The notes below the pieces were generated by a model. That model made no database searches, had not been told where the DNA came from, and saw nothing but the letters and a program-made list of their open reading frames with translations. 64,000 nt of DNA from Pontibacillus chungwhensis BH030062 (GTDB taxonomy: Bacteria; Bacillota; Bacilli; Bacillales; BH030062). The stretch's first letter is position 1. Each line of letters begins with the position of its first letter. The stretch lies in assembly GCF_000770675.1 (NCBI RefSeq), contig NZ_AVBG01000005.1, forward strand, positions 1 to 64,000, given 5' to 3'. The position numbers and the translations under genes were made by a program. Shown here piece after piece: positions 40,994 through 48,580 of the stretch.

Positions 40994-42664
40994 ATGACAC
41001 AGCCATGGTGGAAACAATCAGTTGTCTATCAAATTTATCCGAAAAGCTTTAACGACACGACAGGAAACGGGACAGGAGACATTCAAGGTATAATTGAAAA
41101 ATTGGACTACTTGAAAAACCTAGGTGTCGATGTCATATGGCTAACTCCTATTTATTCTTCTCCGCAAAAGGATAACGGTTATGACATTAGCGATTATTTC
41201 AATATTCATGAAGAATACGGAACGATGCAAGATTTTGAGCGTCTTTTACAAGAAGCTCACGATCGTGGTATTAAAATCATTATGGATATCGTTGTGAATC
41301 ACACGTCAACCGAACATGAATGGTTCCAGCAATCGAAGCAATCTAAAGATAATCCTTACCGCGACTATTACTTCTGGAAAGACCCGGTTGAAGGTGAAGC
41401 CCCAACAAACTGGGAATCGAAGTTCGGTGGGAACGCATGGGCATACGACGCCGATACAGAGCAATACTACCTGCACCTTTTCGATGTAACACAAGCAGAC
41501 CTGAACTGGGAAAATGAAGCTGTTCGGAAGAGCGTCTATGATATGATGCATTTCTGGCTTCAAAAAGGGGTCGATGGTTTCCGTTTAGATGTAATTAACC
41601 TCATTTCTAAAGACCAGGCCTTCCCGAATGATTATAAGGGAGATGGACGTCGCTTCTATACGGACGGACCGCGTGTTCATGAATTTATGCATGAAATGAA
41701 TCAAGAGGTATTCTCTAAATATGAAATGATGACTGTCGGCGAGATGTCTTCTACTACTATTGATAATTGTGTGAAGTACACTCGTCCTGACCGTCAGGAA
41801 CTTGATATGACCTTTAGTTTCCATCACTTAAAAGTAGATTACCCAAATGGGGAAAAGTGGACCGTTGCGAATTTCGACTTTAAAGAATTGAAGAAAGTCT
41901 TATCTGAATGGCAAGTTGGTATGCAAGAAGGCGGAGGCTGGAACGCGTTGTTCTGGTGTAACCACGATCAGCCTCGCGTTGTGTCTCGTTTCGGAAACGA
42001 TACTGTCTATCACAACGAGTCTGCCAAAATGCTTGCCACAACGATTCATATGATGCGAGGTACCCCTTATATTTATCAAGGTGAAGAGTTTGGTATGACC
42101 AACCCGAAATTTGATACCATTGAGGACTACCGCGATGTTGAATCCCTGAATATGTATGAGATTCTAAAAGAACAAGGGAAAACGGAAACTGAAATTCTTG
42201 CCATACTTGCTCAGAAGTCACGAGATAATTCCAGAACACCGATGCAATGGAATGGTGAGGAACAAGCTGGTTTCACAGCGGACACCCCGTGGATCCCTGT
42301 AGCAAAGAATTACAAGGAAATTAATGCAGAAGCAGCTGTAAGTGATGAGAATTCTGTGTTTTATCATTATAAGAAGCTAATTGAGCTTCGCAAGCAATAT
42401 GATATTATTACATCAGGAGACTACGAACTCTTAAGCTTTGAGGATGATCGCGTATTTGCTTATGCTCGTCATGGCGAAGGTGAGAAATTGCTTGTTGTGA
42501 ATAATTTCTATGGTGATGAAACGACGTTTAACGTGCCGGAATCCATTGACCTTGAAGAATTCAGGAGCGATCGCATTCTTTCTAACTATGATGAGTCACA
42601 GAACGTAAGCCGTACAATTAAGCTGCGTCCTTACGAGTCCGTAGTGTATCATTTAACGAAATAA
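40994..42664 (+). CDS. treA: Trehalose-6-phosphate hydrolase TreA
   Basis: This GH13 enzyme (called TreC in enterobacteria) splits trehalose 6-phosphate into glucose and glucose 6-phosphate. Conserved regions are DIVVNHTS, GFRLDVINLISK with the nucleophile Asp, TVGEMSS with the acid/base Glu, and NHDQPR. The length of 556 residues and the neighbours TreP and TreR point to this specificity rather than to oligo-1,6-glucosidase. The product enters the glycolytic operon described upstream. Confidence 0.95.
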   Translation: MTQPWWKQSVVYQIYPKSFNDTTGNGTGDIQGIIEKLDYLKNLGVDVIWLTPIYSSPQKDNGYDISDYFNIHEEYGTMQDFERLLQEAHDRGIKIIMDIVVNHTSTEHEWFQQSKQSKDNPYRDYYFWKDPVEGEAPTNWESKFGGNAWAYDADTEQYYLHLFDVTQADLNWENEAVRKSVYDMMHFWLQKGVDGFRLDVINLISKDQAFPNDYKGDGRRFYTDGPRVHEFMHEMNQEVFSKYEMMTVGEMSSTTIDNCVKYTRPDRQELDMTFSFHHLKVDYPNGEKWTVANFDFKELKKVLSEWQVGMQEGGGWNALFWCNHDQPRVVSRFGNDTVYHNESAKMLATTIHMMRGTPYIYQGEEFGMTNPKFDTIEDYRDVESLNMYEILKEQGKTETEILAILAQKSRDNSRTPMQWNGEEQAGFTADTPWIPVAKNYKEINAEAAVSDENSVFYHYKKLIELRKQYDIITSGDYELLSFEDDRVFAYARHGEGEKLLVVNNFYGDETTFNVPESIDLEEFRSDRILSNYDESQNVSRTIKLRPYESVVYHLTK

Positions 42665-42678
42665 ATGAGTGGTGCTAT

Positions 42679-43389
42679 GTGAAGCAGAATAAATTTATGG
42701 GCATTTATGAAGAACTTGTTGATGCGATTAAGATGAACGTGTATAAGGAAGGGCAGACCTTGCCATCTGAAAATGAGTTAGCGGAAACCTTCCAGACTTC
42801 GAGAGAGACGATCCGGAAGGCGTTGAATCTGTTATCGCAAAATGGATTTATTCAGAAAGTGCGAGGCAAAGGGTCAGTTGTTTTAGATGTTGATAAATTC
42901 AATTTCCCAGTCTCAGGTCTTGTTAGTTTTAAGGAAGTTTCTAAAGCTATGGGCGAAGCGACCAAAACTCATGTGAATGAACTTTCCCTCATTCATCCTT
43001 CCTCCTATATTCAAGAAGCGATGCAGCTAGAGGAAGAATCCCTAGTTTGGTATGTAAGTCGTTCGCGAGAATTTAGCGGAGAGAGGATCATTTTAGATAA
43101 AGATTACCTTTATTATGGTAGCGTTCCTCGCTTAAGCCGAGAGATTTGTGAAGACTCTATTTATGCATATCTTGAAGGAGAGATTGGTTTAACGATTAGC
43201 TTTGCGAAGAAAGAAATTACGGTAGAAGAACCGACTGCTGAAGATCGCAAGCTATTAGACCTTGAAGGGTTTGCGAACGTAGTGGTGATTAAAAACTACG
43301 TTTATCTGGATGATGCAACGCTTTTTCAGTACACTGAATCAAGGCACAGACCAGACAAGTTTCGATTTGTAGACTTTGCCCGTCGTTAA
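42679..43389 (+). CDS. treR: Trehalose operon repressor TreR
   Basis: TreR is a GntR-family repressor of the HutC subgroup. The N-terminal winged helix (LPSENELAETFQTSRETIRKALNLLSQNGFI) lies at residues 24-54, followed by a UTRA effector domain that binds trehalose 6-phosphate. The GTG start at 42679 comes 15 bases after treA, giving 236 residues. Its targets are very likely the two TGTATATACA sites ahead of treP. Confidence 0.94.
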   Translation: MKQNKFMGIYEELVDAIKMNVYKEGQTLPSENELAETFQTSRETIRKALNLLSQNGFIQKVRGKGSVVLDVDKFNFPVSGLVSFKEVSKAMGEATKTHVNELSLIHPSSYIQEAMQLEEESLVWYVSRSREFSGERIILDKDYLYYGSVPRLSREICEDSIYAYLEGEIGLTISFAKKEITVEEPTAEDRKLLDLEGFANVVVIKNYVYLDDATLFQYTESRHRPDKFRFVDFARR

Positions 43390-43398
43390 CGAGTAGAG

Positions 43399-43435
43399 CG
43401 AGTGTGACATCCGCCGGATGTTACACTCGTTTTTT
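43399..43435 (+). terminator. Terminator of the tre operon
   Basis: CGAGTGTGACATCC pairs with GGATGTTACACTCG, followed by TTTTTT. Confidence 0.92.
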
Positions 43436-43448
43436 GTTTAATGAGAGT

Positions 43449-43612
43449 GTTTCCGTTAGCATTAGTTGAGTGTAAGGCGGGCCTGGAAACCACTCGCTTT
43501 CCTGTGGGGAGCTGGTGAGCCTCCTCAACGCTGGAGCTAGACTAGGCTCTTCTGCCCGCGGGAGTCTCGCAGTTTCCAGGCCCGACTCTACCAAATAGGG
43601 GGAGACGGAAAC
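43449..43612. repeat. Long palindromic repeat, copy 5a
   Basis: The core at 43476-43585 has arms CGGGCCTGGAAAC and GTTTCCAGGCCCG. It lacks about 15 bases around the tip, where the GGGGTCTCACC box is replaced by a short stretch. GTTTCCGTT (43449-43457) and ACGGAAAC (43605-43612) bound it. Confidence 0.85.
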
Positions 43613-43730
43613 AAGCCACTTGTAGATTCAGATAGGCATCCGCAACGCCCAAGCAGCGGGGCTGTTCGTACTTCACATGGCAAGGGTGTCGTTCCCCAGA
43701 CACCCCCAGCACTCACGAGAATAACGGTCC
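43613..43730. repeat. Decayed palindromic repeat, copy 5b
   Basis: Only the foot of the hairpin remains: GGGTGTC and GACACCC surround GTTCCCCA (43684-43705), with the outer AACGGTCC at 43723-43730. The inner conserved boxes are deleted. It sits where the partner of copy 5a would be. The rest, up to the terminator at 43788, shows nothing I can name. Confidence 0.6.
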
Positions 43731-43787
43731 CATTCTAACTTTGGTGTCTCAGCTGCGAGTATTTAAGATTCCTCTACTATATACTAG

Positions 43788-43825
43788 AAAAACACCGTTC
43801 AGCAAAGGAGGCTGAACGGTGTTTT
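43788..43825. terminator. Bidirectional terminator
   Basis: AAACACCGTTCAGC pairs with GCTGAACGGTGTTT, flanked by A and T runs; it can end the minus-strand aminotransferase gene. Confidence 0.88.
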
Positions 43826-43912
43826 TCTATGAGTTTTGTCGATGCTTCCGGCCTACAGGGGTGTGGTCATATAGTGCCGGTTGGTCGACAACGGAAATGT
43901 GGTAATAGATGA

Positions 43913-45223
43913 TCAGAATACGCTGATGGATGCTTCGTATTCAGTTAGGGCTTCTTCTAATATAGCCATTCCTTCGTCAATTTGAGCTTTTGTCATAGTA
44001 AGAGGTGGAATTACTCGGATGACTTCAGTTTTGTTGCCGCAGAAGTAGAAGAGTGCTCCTTTTTCTAAGGCAGATTGTAAGATGGTCATCAGCCCTTCGC
44101 TGTCTCCTTCTCCTGTCACAGGATTCACAATTTCGAGACCAAGCATCAGACCGACCCCTCGAACGTCTCCAATTACGTCGTGTTTCGTGGCTAGTGTCTG
44201 AAGTTTTTCGTATGCATAGGCCCCGACTTCTTTCGTATTGTCTAGCAACTGCTCTTCTTGTATTACATCTATAACAGCAAGTGCAGCGTTACAGGCAATC
44301 GGATTTCCTCCGTAGGTCGTGGCGTGGGAACCAACGGGCCATTTTTTCATTAGTTCTTTAGAGGCGACTGTGGCACTTAATGGGAGTCCTGAAGCCATCG
44401 CTTTGGCTACAGCCATAATATCTGGTGTAACACCAAATGTATCGGCGGCAAACCATTCGCCCGTTCTTCCGAATCCAGTCTGAACCTCATCGAAAATAAG
44501 CAAAATGCCGTGTTGGTCACACACTTCGCGAATTTTTTCTAGCCATGCTTTTGGAGGGACAATGTAGCCTCCCTCTCCTAAAACAGGCTCTAGGATTATG
44601 CAAGCTACTTCCTCAGGTGTTACCTGGTGCTCAAACAGGGTTTGGAAATCTCTTTCTAGTTGTTTCACGCAAAATTCACCAACATCCTCGCCGTCAGGAC
44701 ATGCCTTTGGATTAGCGTACGGTATTTGGTAGGTTAACCCATTTGGTTGCATGAATTTACGATATTTACTTTTAGAGGTGGATACTCCTAGTGACCCCAT
44801 TGTTCTGCCATGAAAACCTCCTGTAAAGGAAACGACGTACGGGCGTTCAGTTGTATATTTTGCTAACTTTAATGCTCCTTCTACAGCTTCCGTCCCGCTA
44901 TTAGAGAAGAAAAAGCAGTCCAGATTTCCGGGCATGATTGCAGCTAATTGATCCGCTAATGTAAGAAGTGGTTCATACATAATAACGCCTGATGGCCCGT
45001 GAGTTAGATGATCTGCTCCATCTTTAATCGCTTGAACGACTTTAGGGTGCCGATGCCCTACATTTGTCACAGCTATGCCGGAAGAGAAATCGAGATATTC
45101 TTTTCCATCAGTGCCGTAATAATAGCATCCTTCCTCTTTTTCAACAGGAAGATTTGGGAAGTCTTTAGCCATTGTTGGAGCTAAGCGGTCGTGTATTGAT
45201 TCGAGTAAATGCGTCCATGTCAT
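43913..45223 (-). CDS. Class III pyridoxal-phosphate aminotransferase
   Basis: The 436-residue enzyme is of the omega-aminotransferase group that includes 4-aminobutyrate, ornithine and acetylornithine aminotransferases. It shows [33 protein letters not shown], the cofactor-binding [13 protein letters not shown] and the PLP lysine in [13 protein letters not shown]. The N-terminus and length are closest to GabT-like enzymes, but the substrate cannot be read. There is no gabD or regulator next to it. Confidence 0.88.
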   Translation of the reverse strand: MTWTHLLESIHDRLAPTMAKDFPNLPVEKEEGCYYYGTDGKEYLDFSSGIAVTNVGHRHPKVVQAIKDGADHLTHGPSGVIMYEPLLTLADQLAAIMPGNLDCFFFSNSGTEAVEGALKLAKYTTERPYVVSFTGGFHGRTMGSLGVSTSKSKYRKFMQPNGLTYQIPYANPKACPDGEDVGEFCVKQLERDFQTLFEHQVTPEEVACIILEPVLGEGGYIVPPKAWLEKIREVCDQHGILLIFDEVQTGFGRTGEWFAADTFGVTPDIMAVAKAMASGLPLSATVASKELMKKWPVGSHATTYGGNPIACNAALAVIDVIQEEQLLDNTKEVGAYAYEKLQTLATKHDVIGDVRGVGLMLGLEIVNPVTGEGDSEGLMTILQSALEKGALFYFCGNKTEVIRVIPPLTMTKAQIDEGMAILEEALTEYEASISVF

Positions 45224-45376
45224 TTTTGTTCCCTCCGTAACTACGTTCGATTGATTGTATTAATAAATATACATTAAAATTAATTTATATACAATATGCA
45301 TAAATGAATTTCCCATATTTTTTTTAGTAGACTTTTGCATCTTAAATCATAGTTCCTCTTCATGACTTTCGGACGG

Positions 45377-45404
45377 TTGCAGAATAGAAGAGACCTGTTA
45401 TACC
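45377..45404 (+). promoter_or_regulatory. Promoter of the YdcF-like gene
   Basis: TTGCAG (45377-45382), a 16-base spacer ending in TGT, and TATACC (45399-45404) give a sigma-A promoter with extended -10, 42 bases before the gene. Confidence 0.65.
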
Positions 45405-45446
45405 CTTAAAAAGGTGCTAGAATGCTAGTGAGAAGGGGAACGAACA

Positions 45447-46067
45447 TTGAAAAGATTATTTATGTTACTATTCTGGATCGGCTTTCTTTACGTTGCCTAC
45501 ATAGGTTACTCAATTTGGACATTTGAGGGTGAAGAACGACTTGAATCCACAGATGCGGCTATTGTACTTGGGGCAGCAGCTTATCATGATAAGCCATCAC
45601 CAGTTCTAAGAGAGCGTGTGAATCATGCAGTTAAGCTATATGAAAAGGGAGATGTAGACCATATTATCTTTACAGGGGGAAAAGGAGATGGTGCTCCTTT
45701 TGCTGAATCAGAAGTAGCTCGTGACTATGCGGTAGATATGGGCATTCCTAAGCAGAACACATTTGTGGATATGACCTCGAAGATTACAGAAGGGAATATC
45801 ATCAATGCTAAGCTTATCGGACAAGAGCAAGGATTTGAAGATTACACCCTAGTCAGTGACCCTCTTCATATGAAGCGATCCATGGCGATTGCTAACCAAA
45901 TAAACCTTGATGTCGAAGCATCACCGACTAAAACTTCGGCCTATCAATCTTTAGAAACAAGGGTTCCTTTCTTTTTAAGGGAATGGGGTTTCTATTTTCT
46001 CTATAAAGGCAGTATCGTTATCCCTGACAACTGGAAGCCAGATGACTGGGTCCCAGTAAACCGATAA
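45447..46067 (+). CDS. YdcF/SanA/ElyC-like DUF218 membrane protein
   Basis: The 206-residue protein has one N-terminal membrane anchor (residues 3-22) and a DUF218 domain outside: DAAIVLGAAAYHDKPSPVLRERVNHAVKLY, HIIFTGGKGD, AESEVARDYAVDMGIP and TLVSDPLHMKRSMAIA. Family members affect envelope permeability and peptidoglycan precursor metabolism in Gram-negatives; the role in Firmicutes is unclear. It starts with TTG at 45447, nine bases after AAGGGG. Confidence 0.88.
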   Translation: MKRLFMLLFWIGFLYVAYIGYSIWTFEGEERLESTDAAIVLGAAAYHDKPSPVLRERVNHAVKLYEKGDVDHIIFTGGKGDGAPFAESEVARDYAVDMGIPKQNTFVDMTSKITEGNIINAKLIGQEQGFEDYTLVSDPLHMKRSMAIANQINLDVEASPTKTSAYQSLETRVPFFLREWGFYFLYKGSIVIPDNWKPDDWVPVNR

Positions 46068-46098
46068 ACAATCCTGCTTTAGCAGTGTAAAGACCTAC

Positions 46099-46152
46099 AG
46101 CGTGCCAGACACCCTTTAGTGTTGTATTGCAGTGAAGGGTGTCTGGCACGCT
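46099..46152. repeat. AGCGTGCCAGACACCCTT inverted repeat, second copy
   Basis: The 18-base unit at 46099-46116 is perfectly inverted at 46135-46152 with an 18-base loop. The arms are identical to those at 32682-32735. It lies right after the YdcF-like gene and may act as its terminator stem. Confidence 0.9.
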
Positions 46153-46191
46153 TTCGTACGTTAATGTGTGCGAGGTTATAGGGCTTTAGAG

Positions 46192-46235
46192 GTGAATGTA
46201 CATTCACTTGTCATTATTAGACATCAGACTATTTA
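46192..46235 (+). promoter_or_regulatory. Promoter and palindromic operator candidate of the Spo0E-like gene
   Basis: GTGAATGTACATTCAC (46192-46207) is a perfect 16-base palindrome. It directly abuts TTGTCA (46208-46213), which with a 16-base spacer and TATTTA (46230-46235) could be a sigma-A promoter. The palindrome looks like a repressor or activator site; the protein is unknown. Confidence 0.5.
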
Positions 46236-46370
46236 CTTTTTGTGAGAGTGGCATTAAAATATAGTTTAAATAAGTATATAAAACGAATCTTTAGTGTGAA
46301 TTTTCACGCAATTCAGTTTAAACATCCTAGAGTAGACAAGCTAATCAATCCTTCATTAGGAGTGGACAAC

Positions 46371-46538
46371 TTGAATGCAATTTTATCAACCCCTGAGTTA
46401 ATTGGGATGGAAATTGAAAAGAAGCGTAAGGAAATGGTTGATAGCGCCATACAACGTGGGTTTAATGACGAATACACGCTGCGATTAAGCCAAGAATTAG
46501 ATCAGTTAATTAATAAGTGGAACGCCATAAACGAATAG
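46371..46538 (+). CDS. Spo0E-like aspartyl-phosphate phosphatase
   Basis: Spo0E proteins dephosphorylate Spo0A~P or related response regulators. The 55-residue product has the family pattern EIEKKRKEMVDSAIQRGF followed by the SQELDQLI signature. The TTG at 46371, eight bases after AGGAG, gives the normal size of this family; a longer frame from 46242 would add 43 residues with no family likeness. A sporulation-brake or phosphorelay-tuning role is inferred from the family. Confidence 0.85.
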   Translation: MNAILSTPELIGMEIEKKRKEMVDSAIQRGFNDEYTLRLSQELDQLINKWNAINE

Positions 46539-46550
46539 GGGCTCAAATTG

Positions 46551-46584
46551 AGAAAGCACATGCATACGAATGCATGTGCTTTCT
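46551..46584. terminator. Bidirectional terminator
   Basis: AGAAAGCACATGCAT pairs with ATGCATGTGCTTTCT across a four-base loop, followed on both strands by T-rich sequence. It serves the Spo0E-like gene and the converging nucleoside transporter. Confidence 0.92.
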
Positions 46585-46589
46585 TTTCA

Positions 46590-47783
46590 TTATATGAACA
46601 TCCCTACAAAGACAGCTGTAATAAAGCTCGCTAGTGTTCCGCCGATAATGGCCTTTACACCAAGCTGTGCTACCTGACTCTTCTTAGAAGGCGCTATAGA
46701 CCCAAGTCCAACAATTAACTGGCCAATTGAAGACAGGTTAGCAAAGTTACATAGAGCTACCGTTAGAATGGCCATCGTTTCTGGCTTTATGTTCTCTTGT
46801 CCATCAAGCATCATGTTAAAGGCGATTAATTCGTTGGCTGCAATCTTGGTTCCGATAATGGAAGCAGCCTGGAAAGCATCACTTACTGGAATTCCGATTA
46901 ATAAGGCAAAAGGATAGAGAGCGTAGCCAAAGATGGTTGCTAGATCAAGGTCAACAATCCCTAGTATTCCGTTCACTAATGCCAAGATGCTTATGAATGC
47001 AATCAAAAGCCCTCCAATATTTAAGGCGAGCTTCACGCCGCTCACGGCTCCATCAGAAATGGCTTCTAACACATTTACTTGTTCAGGTTTTTCCATGATG
47101 ATCTCTTCATTTAACTGAGACGTCTCGCTCTCAGGTTCTAAAATTTTAGCAATGGTAAGAGATACAAATGGCACGCTGAAGATTGATATGAGCAGGTATT
47201 TCACATCAATCCCCATCCCTGCATAGGCCACAAATATTGCCCCACTGGCCGATGCCGTTCCACCAACCATAATGGCAAACGTCTCAGAGCGCGTCATTTT
47301 ACTTAAATAGGGTTTAACAAGAAGGGGAGCTTCTACAACCCCAAGCATTGTATTTCCTACAGCACTAAAGGATTCTACTTTGCTAGTTCCTAATATTTTA
47401 CCAACAATAAATCCGATGCCACGGACAATAAATGGGATAATACGTAAATAATAAAGTGCAGCGATTAGAGACGATATAAATATAATGACAGCTAGTACAT
47501 TAATCGCAAACACAAATTGAATATTTGTACCTTCTCCAAACAATCCACCAAAGACGAAGTTAATTCCCTCGCTACTAAAATCGATTACATGCTGGACGCC
47601 TTTAGCTGCGACATCTAGCATTTTTTGTCCAAAGGGAACTTTCAGCATAAAATACACAAATAATCCTTCGAGCACGAGGCCGACTGCAACGGTACGCCAT
47701 TTGACAAGCGTTTTATGGCTGCTTAACAACCAAGATAAAAAGATAATTCCTGCTAACGAACCTATTCCGAATAAAATGTCCAT
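46590..47783 (-). CDS. nupG: Concentrative nucleoside transporter, NupG/NupC family
   Basis: The 397-residue sodium- or proton-coupled nucleoside importer has the CNT layout: an N-terminal membrane block, a gate domain, GNTMLGVVEAPLLVKPYLSKMTRSE, GGTASASGAIFVAYAGMG, and a C-terminal CNFANLSSIGQLIVGLGSIAPSKK. ATG 47783 follows AGGAGG by seven bases; a start 11 codons earlier has none. The guanine-class riboswitch in its leader points to purine nucleosides such as guanosine, as for B. subtilis nupG (yxjA); the symbol rests on that. Confidence 0.92.
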   Translation of the reverse strand: MDILFGIGSLAGIIFLSWLLSSHKTLVKWRTVAVGLVLEGLFVYFMLKVPFGQKMLDVAAKGVQHVIDFSSEGINFVFGGLFGEGTNIQFVFAINVLAVIIFISSLIAALYYLRIIPFIVRGIGFIVGKILGTSKVESFSAVGNTMLGVVEAPLLVKPYLSKMTRSETFAIMVGGTASASGAIFVAYAGMGIDVKYLLISIFSVPFVSLTIAKILEPESETSQLNEEIIMEKPEQVNVLEAISDGAVSGVKLALNIGGLLIAFISILALVNGILGIVDLDLATIFGYALYPFALLIGIPVSDAFQAASIIGTKIAANELIAFNMMLDGQENIKPETMAILTVALCNFANLSSIGQLIVGLGSIAPSKKSQVAQLGVKAIIGGTLASFITAVFVGMFI

Positions 47784-47870
47784 TCTTAATCCTCCTGTAA
47801 AATCAGTGATGTCCATTCATTCAAAACCTTATACGTATTTGGATGTATGACGTCAGACCTCTTGAGGGGT

Positions 47871-47916
47871 ATAAAAAAAGCACCCACGGTCTTTGTCCTA
47901 CAAAGAAAGTGGATGC
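47871..47916 (-). terminator. Expression-platform terminator of the purine riboswitch
   Basis: On the minus strand GCATCCAC...CTTTGT pairs with ACAAAG...GTGGGTGC, followed by seven T residues. It lies between the aptamer and nupG, as expected for a riboswitch that shuts transcription off when ligand is bound. Confidence 0.9.
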
Positions 47917-47967
47917 ATGTACGTAGACGTAACCAAATGAAGATCATTCGGCTATTATATGCAGACT

Positions 47968-48040
47968 TTCCTTATAGTCCGGCAATTTACGGTTGCCAGG
48001 TAGAGACTTATGGACCCTATTTCCATAGATATATAAGGTG
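47968..48040 (-). ncRNA. Purine riboswitch aptamer, guanine type
   Basis: The minus strand carries the aptamer: P1 arms CCTTATATA and TATAAGG, a P2 arm, the joining segment TCTCTACC, a P3 arm TGGCAACCGTAAATTGCCG and GACTATAAGG. The specificity base next to P1 is C (GACTAT), which selects guanine or hypoxanthine; adenine riboswitches have U. The position ahead of a nucleoside importer fits. Confidence 0.93.
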
Positions 48041-48063
48041 TTTGTATGAAGTTGAATACGAGT

Positions 48064-48092
48064 AATATAGCAAACTCCTAAGTTGGTGACAA
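48064..48092 (-). promoter_or_regulatory. Promoter of the riboswitch-nupG transcript
   Basis: On the minus strand TTGTCA (plus 48087-48092), a 17-base spacer and TATATT (plus 48064-48069) form a sigma-A promoter about 25 bases upstream of the aptamer. Confidence 0.85.
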
Positions 48093-48146
48093 TAGATTTT
48101 CGAGATGTCTGAAGATGGAGAATAAATAGACTTTTTGTCAGGAGGT

Positions 48147-48175
48147 TTGACAGTACGGTATGAATCGTTTACATT
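48147..48175 (+). promoter_or_regulatory. Sigma-A promoter of the structured leader
   Basis: A perfect TTGACA (48147-48152), a 17-base spacer and TACATT (48170-48175) place the start near 48182. It is divergent from the nupG promoter. No other promoter is seen between the leader's terminators and the gene at 48581, so the gene is probably read through this leader. Confidence 0.85.
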
Positions 48176-48232
48176 ATATTATATAAGCGAAGAAATCATT
48201 CAATCGAAATCACTCTTGAAGGAGTATGTTTT

Positions 48233-48256
48233 ATGAAGGTCGTTGTTCTTAACTAA
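48233..48256 (+). CDS. Leader peptide MKVVVLN within the attenuator
   Basis: ATG 48233 lies eight bases after GAAGGAG (48218-48224) and opens a seven-codon frame ending in TAA. The last four sense codons are part of the arm at 48243-48254 that pairs with 48337-48348. A ribosome paused there would melt that stem and also free TCATAGC to block the first terminator. Function is inferred from layout; translation is not proven. Confidence 0.6.
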   Translation: MKVVVLN

Positions 48257-48379
48257 CCGTTAACTTAATACGGACCAGAAAAGGTTTGAAAAAGCTTGCA
48301 ATCAGGCAAGTTTATTTTTCTATACACTTTTTTGGGAGTTAAGAACAATGAATCATAGCATAACTAGCAAGGTGTACCT

Positions 48380-48420
48380 CAGGGCTATGACACATGTGTC
48401 ATAGCCCTGTTCTATTTTCT
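48380..48420 (+). terminator. First leader terminator (perfect palindrome)
   Basis: CAGGGCTATGACACA and its exact complement form a 15-base arm palindrome at 48380-48409, followed by TTCTATTTTCT. It competes with the TCATAGC/GCTATGA pairing. Confidence 0.75.
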
Positions 48421-48460
48421 GTACACGTCTGCACTCGATTGAATGATGGAATCGAAAGTT

Positions 48461-48494
48461 AGCTGCAATGATTATATTCATTGCAGCTTTTTTT
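48461..48494 (+). terminator. Second leader terminator
   Basis: AGCTGCAATGA pairs with TCATTGCAGCT, followed by seven T residues. It stands 87 bases before the MutS2-like gene. Confidence 0.92.
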
Positions 48495-48519
48495 ATTAAA
48501 AAACACTTTACTTGAATAA

Positions 48520-48537
48520 AGCGTGCCAGACACCCTT
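48520..48537. repeat. Single arm of the AGCGTGCCAGACACCCTT repeat
   Basis: One perfect 18-base arm lies in the leader of the MutS2-like gene; the second arm is decayed (AGCGAACTGGCGTG). It is the same unit as at 32682 and 46099. Confidence 0.8.
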
Positions 48538-48580
48538 TAGTGTGTTAAAGCGAACTGGCGTGTTGAGGAGGATATAGAAG

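Larger units (their letters stand above)
48182..48494 (+). ncRNA. Structured attenuator-like leader with an upstream reading frame
   Basis: The predicted 313-base RNA is densely paired. ATCATTCAATCGA (48195-48207) pairs with TCGATTGAATGAT (48435-48447). TTGTTCTTAACT (48243-48254) pairs with AGTTAAGAACAA (48337-48348). TATGA (48232-48236) pairs with TCATA (48353-48357). A perfect 30-base palindrome at 48380-48409, inside a GTGTAC/GTACAC stem, is followed by T-rich sequence, and a second terminator ends at 48494. TCATAGC (48353-48359) can instead pair with GCTATGA (48384-48390), the 5' arm of the first terminator, forming an antiterminator. With the short peptide frame this reads as translation-coupled attenuation. 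It matches no RNA family known to me. Confidence 0.75.

Noticed and set aside
47847-48065. 72-codon plus-strand frame over the riboswitch
   Set aside because: It overlaps the aptamer and terminator on the other strand, whose structure explains the sequence.
48182-48494. Retron ncRNA or mobile MITE as an explanation of the structured leader
   Set aside because: Retron RNAs also have a closing inverted repeat and a long hairpin, but no reverse transcriptase gene is near. The promoter, peptide frame and terminators fit a leader better than a terminal-inverted-repeat element; no target-site duplication was seen.
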